From contig JAAZCZ010000088.1 of assembly GCA_012513005.1 (NCBI GenBank), forward strand, positions 1 through 30,203: a stretch of 30,203 nt of DNA. The letters run 5' to 3'. This DNA is from Oscillospiraceae bacterium (GTDB taxonomy: Bacteria; Bacillota; Clostridia; Oscillospirales; Oscillospiraceae). The position numbers were made by a program, and so were the translations under genes. The stretch's first letter is position 1. Each line of letters starts with the position of its first letter. Positions 8,024 through 15,412 of this stretch are shown one piece after another. A model generated the notes under the pieces. It had not been told where the DNA came from. It was given only the letters and a program-made list of their open reading frames with translations, and searched no databases.

Positions 8024-9231
8024 TTAAGCTAAACAGCAACTTTTTAAAGCTGCCCGGCAGCTACCTCTTTGCGGAAATTGCAAAACGCTCATCCGAATAT
8101 GCGGCTTTGCACCCCGAAAATGAGCTTATTAAGCTTGGTATTGGTGATGTCACACTACCGCTGCCTAACGCTTGTATAAAGGCTGCTTGTGCTGCTGCAG
8201 AGGAAATGGGCAATAGTGAGAGCTTTAAAGGCTACGGCCCTTATGACGGCTATGAGTTTTTGCGCAAAGCAATAGCAGAAAATGAATATTCAAAAATTGG
8301 CGCTGCAATTACCGCTGATGAAATATTTGTTTCGGACGGTGCAAAAAGTGATTGCGCCAATATAGGCGACATATTTTCAGACGACAGCATTGTAGCTGTT
8401 TGCGACCCTGTTTACCCTGTTTATGTTGATGCAAATGCAATGGCAGGTCGTGCCGGCAACTGGGATGGCGATAAGTGGTCTAATATTATCTACATGCCCT
8501 GTGTTCCGGAAAACGGATTTGTTCCGCAGATTCCTGATAGAATACCCGATATTATTTATCTCTGTTATCCTAACAATCCGACAGGCACAGTAGCTACACG
8601 AGACGACTTAAAATTGTGGGTAGATTTTGCAAATGAGCACGGCAGCATTATTATTTATGACTCGGCATACCGAGCATTTATTACAGATCCCGAGCTTCCG
8701 CGCTCTATTTATGAAATACCCGGCGCTAAGACCTGCGCTATTGAGCTTGGCAGCTTTTCTAAGACCGCCGGCTTTACCGGTATGCGCTGTGGCTGGACTG
8801 CTATTCCTCGCGAGCTTAAAAGAGACGGCGTGTCTCTATACGATGTTTGGATGCGCCGACAGGCAACAAAATATAACGGCACATCTTATGTCGTTCAGTG
8901 TGCTGCTGCCGCTATTTACACTAAGGAAGGCAAGGAGCAGGTAAAAAGAAATATTGAATATTATCTAAATAACGCAAAGACGCTGAGAGAAGGTCTCGGA
9001 AATGCCGGATTTGAGGTTTTCGGCGGTGAAAACTCACCTTATGTCTGGTTTAGAGCCCCCGGCAAATCTGATTCTTGGGAATTTTTTGATGAACTTCTAA
9101 AAAATGCAAATGTTATTACCACTCCGGGCTCGGGCTTCGGTCCATCCGGCGAGGGCTTTATCAGAGTTACGGCATTCGGTGATGCTGAGAAAACAAAGGA
9201 AGCTGTAAATCGCATCTTAGCCCTATTCTAA
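8020..9231 (+). CDS. dapL: LL-diaminopimelate aminotransferase
   Basis: A PLP-dependent fold-type I aminotransferase of 403 residues that makes LL-DAP directly from tetrahydrodipicolinate and glutamate, bypassing the acylated intermediates. Visible features are IKLGIGDVTLPLP near the N-terminus (typical of DapL), GYGPYDGYEFLR, the NNPTGT motif at 185-190, YDSAYRAF, and the PLP lysine K248 in GSFSKTAGFTGMRCGW. Length matches characterised DapL enzymes (about 400-410). The ATG lies within the dapF stop (ATGA overlap). Being coupled to dapF supports DapL over a generic class I/II aminotransferase. The nagB gene follows after 17 bases. Confidence 0.94.
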   Translation: MIKLNSNFLKLPGSYLFAEIAKRSSEYAALHPENELIKLGIGDVTLPLPNACIKAACAAAEEMGNSESFKGYGPYDGYEFLRKAIAENEYSKIGAAITADEIFVSDGAKSDCANIGDIFSDDSIVAVCDPVYPVYVDANAMAGRAGNWDGDKWSNIIYMPCVPENGFVPQIPDRIPDIIYLCYPNNPTGTVATRDDLKLWVDFANEHGSIIIYDSAYRAFITDPELPRSIYEIPGAKTCAIELGSFSKTAGFTGMRCGWTAIPRELKRDGVSLYDVWMRRQATKYNGTSYVVQCAAAAIYTKEGKEQVKRNIEYYLNNAKTLREGLGNAGFEVFGGENSPYVWFRAPGKSDSWEFFDELLKNANVITTPGSGFGPSGEGFIRVTAFGDAEKTKEAVNRILALF

Positions 9232-9248
9232 TTTTTGGAGAAACGAAT

Positions 9249-9971
9249 ATGAAAGTTATAATTGAAAGCAAAGAAAAAGCAAACAAGCTTGCCGCAGAGC
9301 AATACGTTAAGTTATTAAACAGCAAGCCCGACTGCGTGTTGGGTCTTGCCACAGGCTCCACTCCCCTTGGACTTTATGCAGAGCTTATAAGATTAAACAA
9401 AGAGGGTATAATTAGTTTTTCAAAATGCAGCAGTTTTAACTTGGATGAGTACATCGGACTTGACGGCACTCATGACCAGAGCTATCGCTATTTCATGAAC
9501 ACCAATTTATTTGACCATGTTGATATAAGAAAAGACCATACCTTTGTGCCTTCCGGCAGCTGCAAGAGCGATGAAGAGGCTGCTTTATATGACGAAGCAA
9601 TAGAAAAAGCAGGCGGCGTTGACCTTCAGCTTTTGGGAATCGGACATAACGGACATATCGGCTTTAACGAGCCTCTTACTCCCTTTGAATCTAAGACACA
9701 TATAGAAAAGCTCACTGATTCAACACGTGAGGCAAATAAAAGGTTTTTCGCCTCGATTGATGAAGTTCCGACTCATGCAATTACTATGGGCATTGGCACA
9801 ATAATGAAATCAAAAATCATTATTCTCGTTGCATTCGGCGAAGATAAGGCTGAAATAATGAAAAAGACAATTGAGGGCAAGCCCACTATTTCCGTGCCGG
9901 CTTCACTCTTGCAGCTTCACACAGATGTCACTGTGTATTTAGATCCCGAGGCAGCTTCTTTGCTGTCGTAG
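9249..9971 (+). CDS. nagB: Glucosamine-6-phosphate deaminase
   Basis: Converts glucosamine 6-phosphate to fructose 6-phosphate and ammonia, or the reverse at high ammonia. The 240-residue length matches the short, Bacillus-type, non-allosteric form. Motifs are GLATGSTPLG (phosphate loop, 32-41), FNLDEYIGL (D66, equivalent to E. coli D72) and GIGHNGHIGFNEP (130-142), holding N134, H136 and E141 at the positions of D141, H143 and E148. A TTTGGAG ribosome site lies 8-9 bases upstream. It sits between dapL and glmM in one operon. This is unusual for an enzyme usually grouped with nagA and catabolic PTS genes, and suggests control of the GlcN-6-P pool that feeds GlmM. Confidence 0.95.
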   Translation: MKVIIESKEKANKLAAEQYVKLLNSKPDCVLGLATGSTPLGLYAELIRLNKEGIISFSKCSSFNLDEYIGLDGTHDQSYRYFMNTNLFDHVDIRKDHTFVPSGSCKSDEEAALYDEAIEKAGGVDLQLLGIGHNGHIGFNEPLTPFESKTHIEKLTDSTREANKRFFASIDEVPTHAITMGIGTIMKSKIIILVAFGEDKAEIMKKTIEGKPTISVPASLLQLHTDVTVYLDPEAASLLS

Positions 9972-10007
9972 TTAAACGCTGCAGATAATAATTTTACGGA
10001 GGGTTTT

Positions 10008-11360
10008 ATGCCTAAGTATTTTGGAACTGACGGCTTTCGCGGGAAGGCCAATGTTGACCTCTCGGTCACTCACGCTTATAAAATCGGCAGATTTATAGGG
10101 CATTATTTTAGCTGTTTAAGACCGGCAAAGGTTGTAATAGGCAAAGATACGCGACGTTCGAGCTATATGTATGAATCTGCTTTATGTGCGGGGCTCACAG
10201 CATCCGGTGCCGATGCCTATTTGCTGCATGTAACAACTACCGCAAGCGTTTCTTATGTCACGGTAACAGATAACTTTGACTGCGGTATTATGATAAGTGC
10301 CAGCCACAACCCCTATTATGATAACGGGTTAAAGCTTATAAACTCAGTCGGCGAAAAAATGGAAGAATCATTTCTTACCCAAGTCGAACAGTACATTGAC
10401 GGTGAAATTCCTGAGTTGCCATTCGCAGTTGACGGAAATATCGGCAGAACAGTTGACTATGCAGCAGGAAGAAACAGGTATATCGGGTATTTAATTGGGC
10501 TGTCCTCTCATTCTTATAAGGGAATCAAAGTGGGGCTTGACTGCGCAAACGGCAGTGCCTGGATGATAGCTAAGAATGTTTTTGATGCTCTGGGTGCTGA
10601 TACATATGTAATTGGCAACGAGCCTAACGGCACAAATATTAATTTAGGCTGCGGTTCTACGCACTTAGATGAGCTTTCTAAATTTGTGACAGAAAATAAG
10701 CTTGATGTCGGTTTTGCCTTTGACGGAGATGCTGATCGCTGTCTTGCTATTGATGAAAACGGCAATCATGTTACAGGAGACCATATTATGTATCTCTGTG
10801 CTCTTCATATGAAGGAGCGAGGGATTTTAGATACTAACACTGTTGTAACTACTGTTATGTCTAATATAGGATTATATAAAGCTTTGGATGCTGTCGGTAT
10901 CAATTATGAAAAGACTGCTGTCGGTGATAAGTATGTCTGGGAAAACATGAGAGAAAACGGACATCTCATAGGTGGAGAGCAATCCGGACACATTATTTAT
11001 TCCAAGTATGCCACCATGGGAGACGGGCTCATTACCGCTTTAGAGGTCATGCACGCAATGATAGATAAAAAGTCTCCCCTGTCTAAGCTGGCTGCCCCTG
11101 TCAGAGTGTATCCTCAGATGCTAAAAAATGTAGTAGTAGATGATAAAGACGAGACTTTAAATGACCCCTGCGTTATAAGTGCTACGGAAAAGGCAGCTAA
11201 AGAGCTTGGAGATCGCGGCAGAGTATTGCTCAGAAAGAGCGGAACAGAGCCTGTTCTTCGAGTGATGGCTGAAGCTGAAACCGCTGAAGAGTGCGAAAAA
11301 ACAGTTATGGGAATAATTGAAGAAATGCGCCGAAGCGGACATTTAATTAAGGTAAAATAG
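10008..11360 (+). CDS. glmM: Phosphoglucosamine mutase
   Basis: Isomerises glucosamine 6-phosphate to glucosamine 1-phosphate on the way to UDP-GlcNAc. The 450-residue alpha-D-phosphohexomutase has all four signature loops. These are GTDGFRG (6-12), the phosphoserine loop ISASHNPYYDNG (S99 is the phosphorylated residue), the Mg2+ loop DGDADR (238-243), and the sugar-phosphate loop RKSGTEPVLRVMAE (from 409). GTDGFRG and the 450-residue length separate GlmM from longer phosphomannomutases. GGAGG lies 6 bases before ATG 10008. The 36-base gap after nagB has no terminator, and the next gene starts 2 bases after the stop. Confidence 0.96.
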   Translation: MPKYFGTDGFRGKANVDLSVTHAYKIGRFIGHYFSCLRPAKVVIGKDTRRSSYMYESALCAGLTASGADAYLLHVTTTASVSYVTVTDNFDCGIMISASHNPYYDNGLKLINSVGEKMEESFLTQVEQYIDGEIPELPFAVDGNIGRTVDYAAGRNRYIGYLIGLSSHSYKGIKVGLDCANGSAWMIAKNVFDALGADTYVIGNEPNGTNINLGCGSTHLDELSKFVTENKLDVGFAFDGDADRCLAIDENGNHVTGDHIMYLCALHMKERGILDTNTVVTTVMSNIGLYKALDAVGINYEKTAVGDKYVWENMRENGHLIGGEQSGHIIYSKYATMGDGLITALEVMHAMIDKKSPLSKLAAPVRVYPQMLKNVVVDDKDETLNDPCVISATEKAAKELGDRGRVLLRKSGTEPVLRVMAEAETAEECEKTVMGIIEEMRRSGHLIKVK

Positions 11361-11362
11361 TT

Positions 11363-12034
11363 ATGCATAAAGTTTATAAAACAGAGGAAATCTTGGATTT
11401 AAATTATACTCGCGCTAAGGGTATTTTTGATAACTGCACTTACCCTTGGGAAGTTTTGCCGGATATCGGTGACTATATTAAAGCATTGGGTTCTACACTT
11501 CCTGCAGATGAATTTGACAACCCGTCTGAGAATGTTTGGATTTCAAAGACCGCTAAGGTTTTTCCCTCAGCATACATTACAGGACCCTGCATAATTGACC
11601 ACGGAGCAGAGATCAGGCACTGCGCCTTTATTAGGTCACCTGCAATGGTTGGTAAGAATGCTATTGTCGGAAACTCAGTAGAACTTAAAAATGTTATTCT
11701 CTTTGATTGTGTTCAGGTTCCACACTATAACTATGTGGGAGACAGCATTTTAGGCTACAAGTCACACATGGGTGCAGGCTGCATCACATCGAACGTTAAA
11801 AGCGACAAGAGCATTATTTTTGTTAAGTTAGGTGATACTGTTATAAGCACCGGTTTAAAAAAGTTCGGAACTATACTCGGAGATTTTGTTGAAATCGGTT
11901 GTAACAGTGTATTAAACCCCGGAAGCTTAATCGGCAGACACAGCACGGTATACCCCGTTTCCAGTGTAAGAGGAATTGTTCCTGAAAACTCAATTTACAA
12001 AGACAGTGGAGCAATTGTTGAAAAACACGCATAA
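11363..12034 (+). CDS. GlmU C-terminal-like left-handed beta-helix acetyltransferase
   Basis: A 223-residue protein, most of it (about 55-200) hexapeptide repeats of the left-handed beta-helix fold. It aligns by eye with the acetyltransferase half of GlmU, not with generic hexapeptide proteins. GNSVELKN (103-110) matches GlmU GNFVEIKN, keeping the E and K. PHYNYVGD (120-127) matches GHLTYLGD, keeping the catalytic histidine (H121) and Y124. GAGCITSN (137-144) matches GAGTITCN, keeping the asparagine that contacts the acetyl group. The uridylyltransferase domain is absent; the N-terminal 50 residues are a short helical lead. It directly follows glmM, so acetylation of GlcN-1-P to GlcNAc-1-P is a reasonable inference, though another amino sugar is possible. 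Proteins of this type are often misnamed UDP-GlcNAc pyrophosphorylase. Confidence 0.8.
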   Translation: MHKVYKTEEILDLNYTRAKGIFDNCTYPWEVLPDIGDYIKALGSTLPADEFDNPSENVWISKTAKVFPSAYITGPCIIDHGAEIRHCAFIRSPAMVGKNAIVGNSVELKNVILFDCVQVPHYNYVGDSILGYKSHMGAGCITSNVKSDKSIIFVKLGDTVISTGLKKFGTILGDFVEIGCNSVLNPGSLIGRHSTVYPVSSVRGIVPENSIYKDSGAIVEKHA

Positions 12035-12052
12035 CAGTATAACAGTATATAA

Positions 12053-12100
12053 AAACATCCCTGCAGCCGACATTTGGTTGCAGGGATGTTTCTTATTTTT
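12053..12100 (+). terminator. Strong bidirectional terminator between convergent operons
   Basis: AAACATCCCTGCAGCC (12053-12068) pairs with GGTTGCAGGGATGTTT (12076-12091), 16 pairs with one G-T wobble and a 7-base loop. CTTATTTTT follows on the plus strand. On the minus strand the same stem is followed by TTTATA (12055-12044 region), so it can also end hinT transcripts. Confidence 0.85.
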
Positions 12101-12129
12101 CATGTTTATGATTCTATGATTCTAGTCTC

Positions 12130-12471
12130 TTATAACATTTGAGGGCGCAGCTTAGTGCCGCCGAGCAGGTGAAAATGAATGTGTCCCACCGTTTGGCCAC
12201 CGTCTTCACCGCAGTTGTTAATAACTCTAAAACCGCTCTCTAAGCCTTCCTGCTTCGCTATTTTTGCAATAGCCTCAAATACCCTGCCGATAATATGGGA
12301 GTTGTCGGCATCGATTTCGGATGCAGAGGACGCTATGTGCTCTTTCGGTATTACTAATATGTGTACCGGCGCCTGAGGATTAATGTCACGAAATGCGTAG
12401 ATTAAATCGTCTTCATAGACCTTCTGCGAGGGAATCTCTCCTGCTGCAATTTTGCAAAAAATACAGTCCAT
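12130..12471 (-). CDS. hinT: HIT-family purine nucleotide phosphoramidase (HinT-like)
   Basis: A 113-residue histidine-triad protein that hydrolyses nucleotide phosphoramidates, including aminoacyl adenylates in characterised family members. It opens MDCIFCKIAAGEIPS with the CxxC pair (C3/C6). The active-site triad is GHIHFHLLGG (H97, H99, H101, with H99 the expected nucleophile). Another ATG at 12489 is in frame and overlaps the alaS stop as ATGA. I prefer 12471 because AAAGGAG precedes it by 8 bases and the family begins at DCIFC. It is the last gene of alaS-hinT. The pairing makes sense because HinT can act on aminoacyl-AMP leaked by synthetases, but that role is inference here. Confidence 0.92.
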   Translation of the reverse strand: MDCIFCKIAAGEIPSQKVYEDDLIYAFRDINPQAPVHILVIPKEHIASSASEIDADNSHIIGRVFEAIAKIAKQEGLESGFRVINNCGEDGGQTVGHIHFHLLGGTKLRPQML

Positions 12472-12485
12472 TACTTGTTCTCCTT

Positions 12486-15122
12486 TCATATTCCGAGTTT
12501 TTCTTTTACTAAAGCTGTTACAAGCTCCAACGCTCCTTGAAGCTTAGTTAAGTCTGTTCCGCCACCCATTGCAAAGTCAGGTCTGCCGCCTCCCTTACCG
12601 CCGCTGTACTCAGATACCTTGCGAACTATTTCACCGGCTTTTATGCCTTTTTCTACTGCTGTTTTTCCGCAGACAGTCAGAAATACAAACTTCTCGGCAG
12701 TTACTCCGGCTAACACTGCAACAATTTCAGGTGCCTTGTCTTTAATAAAGTCTCCGAGTTTTCTAAGCTCATCTTGGCTTATATCCTGCTTTATTATTGT
12801 GAGAACCTTGAGATCCCCCACTGTCTTTGCTGACAACAGCAGGTTTGATATTTCCCCGCTGCTCAGCTTATCTCTTAGTGAATCAGCAGCTATTTTGAGC
12901 TCTTTAATTTCTTTTATTGCTGATTTTGCCTTATCCGGCAAAGAAGTCACCGGGACTTTGAAAATTTCAGCAACTGTGCTAATTAGCTCATTAATCTTGT
13001 CTTCTTCTTCAAAATAGACTTGCCCCGTAACTGCCTCAATTCTTCTTATTCCGGATGCGATTGAAGCCTCAGAAATAATCTTAAACGGCCCTATCTTGGC
13101 TATGTTATCAACATGGGTTCCTCCGCAAAGCTCTGATGAAAATTCTCCCATGCTGACGACTCTGACTCTGTCTCCGTATTTTTCTCCGAACAGTGCCTGG
13201 GCACCCTTTGCTTTTGCCTCATCTTGGCTCATTATTGCCGTTTCTACGGGCTTTCCGCCCAGTATCTGACGGTTTATAAGCTTTGTCACTGACTTTATTT
13301 CTGCTTCTGTCATGGCTGCAAAATGAGTGAAGTCAAACCTGAGTCTGTCTGCCATTACGAGAGAGCCTGACTGATGTACATGATCTCCTAATACCTCTCT
13401 TAATGCAGAGTGAAGTAAGTGTGTTGCACTGTGAGCACGCATTATTGCTGCTCTGTTCATTTTATCTACATTTGTCTTTACAGTTTGACCGAGTGTGAAG
13501 CTTCCGCTAATCACTGTGCCGGAATGTAAAAAGTGACCGGCTGAATCCTTTTTCACTTCACTGACTTCAAAGACGCCCTCATCGTTGGATATTGTGCCGA
13601 CATCCGAAACCTGACCGCCCATTTCTGCGTAGAATGTGCTTTGGTTTAACACTATTATTCCGCTCTCACCTGTGCTTATCACGCTGCAAGACTCATTAGA
13701 TGAGACGATTGCAGTAATTTTTGCTTCGGAAACTAAGCTTTCATAGCCTACAAATTCTGTCATTCCGCATGTAATTATATCTTCACTGTCTGACCAGCCG
13801 CTAATATTGCCTCTTGCCGCTCTGCACTGCGCTCTTTGAGCCTCCATGTGTTCGTTAAAGCCTTCTGTGTCTACATTAAAGCCATGTTCCTCCAAAATAT
13901 CTTCGGTTAGATCTAACGGGAAGCCGTAGGTGTCGTATAGCTTAAATGCATCCTGCCCGCAAAGCTGAGTATTGCCTTTTTCTTTCATTTCGGAAATAAG
14001 CTCATTTAGTAGACCTATGCCGCTGTCTATTGTGTGGGCAAAGCTCTCCTCTTCCATTTGTATAACTCTTTTAATAAGAGTTTCTCTCTCTTTGAGTTCG
14101 GTATAGGCACTGCCGTTTTCACTTATCACAGTATCACATATTTTATATAAAAATGCGCCGTGCATGCCCAGCAATTTGCCGTGTCTGGCAGCTCTTCTGA
14201 TTAGCCTGCGCAGAACATAGCCTCTTCCCTCATTTGACGGCAGTATTCCGTCTGCTATCATAAAAGAAGCTGAGCGAATATGATCTGTTATTACGCGCAG
14301 TGAAACATCTGTCTTGTGGTCTTGCCCATATATAGCTCCGGTTATTCTGCTGACTTCCTCTGTAATTTTCTTTATTGTGTCAATGTCAAAAAGGCTGTTT
14401 ACACCTTGGCAGACACACGCAAGCCTTTCCAAACCCATTCCTGTGTCTATGTTCTTACTGGCAAGCTCTGTATAATTTCCCTTACCGTCACTGTTAAACT
14501 GTGAAAATACATTGTTCCAAACTTCTATGTATCTGTCACACTCGCAGCCCACCTCGCAATCTTCGCGCTCGCAGCCGTGTTCTTTTCCCCTGTCAAAATA
14601 CACCTCGGAGCAGGGTCCGCAAGCACCTGAGCCGTGTTCCCAAAAGTTATCTGCTTTTCCGAATCTGTATATTCTGTTTTCAGGGATGCCTATTTCATCT
14701 CTCCAAATTGCAAATGCCTCATCATCATCTTCATAGACTGACGGGTACAGAAGATTAGGGTCAAGCCCACACCACTCTTCACTTGTCAAAAACTCCCAAG
14801 ACCAGGCAATCGCCTCGTGCTTAAAATAATCGCCAAAGGAAAAGTTACCGAGCATTTCGAAAAAAGTTCCGTGCCTGTCGGTTTTTCCTATGTTTTCTAT
14901 ATCACCTGTTCTCACACACTTTTGGCATGTGCAAACTCTCTTTGCAGGCGGCTCTTTTTCGCCGGTGAAATATGGCTTCATGGGTGCCATGCCGGAATTT
15001 ATCAGCAGCAAAGAGGGGTCGTTATCAGGTATTAATGGAAAGCTGGGCAGTCTTAAGTGACCCTTTGACTCAAAAAACTGCAAAAACAGTTCGCGCAGCT
15101 CGTTAGTTCCGAATTTTTTCAT
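12486..15122 (-). CDS. alaS: Alanyl-tRNA synthetase
   Basis: A class II synthetase of 878 residues that charges tRNA-Ala. The domains run catalytic core (about 1-250, with RTGDIENIGKTDRHGTFFEM), tRNA recognition, editing domain and C-terminal DHHA1. The editing-site zinc ligands are intact: H564 and H568 in RAHSATHLLH, C666 and H670 in ELCGGTHVDN. The C-terminus has the glycine-rich SGGKGGGRPDFAMGGG. A four-cysteine cluster (about 184-195, HGCEREDCEVGCECD) inside the core is a known feature of many bacterial AlaS proteins. The start is ATG 15122, 5 bases after GGAGG; a TTG at 15134 is in frame but overlaps that site. Transcription is governed by the T-box leader immediately upstream. Confidence 0.97.
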   Translation of the reverse strand: MKKFGTNELRELFLQFFESKGHLRLPSFPLIPDNDPSLLLINSGMAPMKPYFTGEKEPPAKRVCTCQKCVRTGDIENIGKTDRHGTFFEMLGNFSFGDYFKHEAIAWSWEFLTSEEWCGLDPNLLYPSVYEDDDEAFAIWRDEIGIPENRIYRFGKADNFWEHGSGACGPCSEVYFDRGKEHGCEREDCEVGCECDRYIEVWNNVFSQFNSDGKGNYTELASKNIDTGMGLERLACVCQGVNSLFDIDTIKKITEEVSRITGAIYGQDHKTDVSLRVITDHIRSASFMIADGILPSNEGRGYVLRRLIRRAARHGKLLGMHGAFLYKICDTVISENGSAYTELKERETLIKRVIQMEEESFAHTIDSGIGLLNELISEMKEKGNTQLCGQDAFKLYDTYGFPLDLTEDILEEHGFNVDTEGFNEHMEAQRAQCRAARGNISGWSDSEDIITCGMTEFVGYESLVSEAKITAIVSSNESCSVISTGESGIIVLNQSTFYAEMGGQVSDVGTISNDEGVFEVSEVKKDSAGHFLHSGTVISGSFTLGQTVKTNVDKMNRAAIMRAHSATHLLHSALREVLGDHVHQSGSLVMADRLRFDFTHFAAMTEAEIKSVTKLINRQILGGKPVETAIMSQDEAKAKGAQALFGEKYGDRVRVVSMGEFSSELCGGTHVDNIAKIGPFKIISEASIASGIRRIEAVTGQVYFEEEDKINELISTVAEIFKVPVTSLPDKAKSAIKEIKELKIAADSLRDKLSSGEISNLLLSAKTVGDLKVLTIIKQDISQDELRKLGDFIKDKAPEIVAVLAGVTAEKFVFLTVCGKTAVEKGIKAGEIVRKVSEYSGGKGGGRPDFAMGGGTDLTKLQGALELVTALVKEKLGI

Positions 15123-15157
15123 CTTATCCTCCAATATATTAATAGCATAAAAATAGC

Positions 15158-15195
15158 ATAAAAATACAAAACGCCCCTGACAATATGTCAGGGGC
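15158..15195 (-). terminator. T-box regulated terminator of alaS
   Basis: On the minus strand GCCCCTGAC (15195-15187) pairs perfectly with GTCAGGGGC (15181-15173) around an ATATT loop, followed by GTTTTGTATTTTT. Its 5' arm follows the T-box sequence directly, so formation is exclusive with the antiterminator. It would also end any transcript reading in from mltG. Confidence 0.9.
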
Positions 15196-15377
15196 GAGAA
15201 TCCCGCGGTACCACCCTGATCTGTCCTATAAAGGACATCTCATTTGATTTGTAACGTAATCTCAACGCCGTGCTCATCACACGGATGCTCGAAAGCGGCA
15301 CCCGACTCTGCCACAAGAGGCTTACACCATCCCTCTTTCGCTAATGAGGCAAAACATCGGTTAACTTCGTCATTGCA
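15158..15377 (-). ncRNA. T-box riboswitch, alanine
   Basis: This is a leader RNA that senses uncharged tRNA-Ala and controls alaS by antitermination. Read on the minus strand, the invariant T-box sequence AGGGTGGTACCGCGGGA lies at 15217-15201. Its TGGT bulge can pair with an ACCA acceptor end, as tRNA-Ala has. Stem I begins GCCTTGCAATGACGAAG, and its base can close with GCACGGC. The distal part contains AGAGGGATGGTG, typical of the AG bulge and distal loop. By hand folding, the specifier loop places GCC (15299-15297, an Ala codon) between TCGG and CTTTCG. The competing terminator is at 15158-15195. The class is very sure; the specifier call is moderately sure. Confidence 0.95.
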
Positions 15378-15383
15378 AGGCTT

Positions 15384-15412
15384 ATTCTACAATTATCTTT
15401 GCTTCTTGTCAA
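15384..15412 (-). promoter_or_regulatory. alaS promoter, overlapping the mltG stop codon
   Basis: Consensus TTGACA (15412-15407), a 17-base spacer and TAGAAT (15389-15384). The TGA inside TTGACA (15411-15409) is the mltG stop codon. The expected start is near 15377, exactly where T-box stem I begins. Near-consensus strength fits a gene whose control is mainly by attenuation. Confidence 0.8.
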
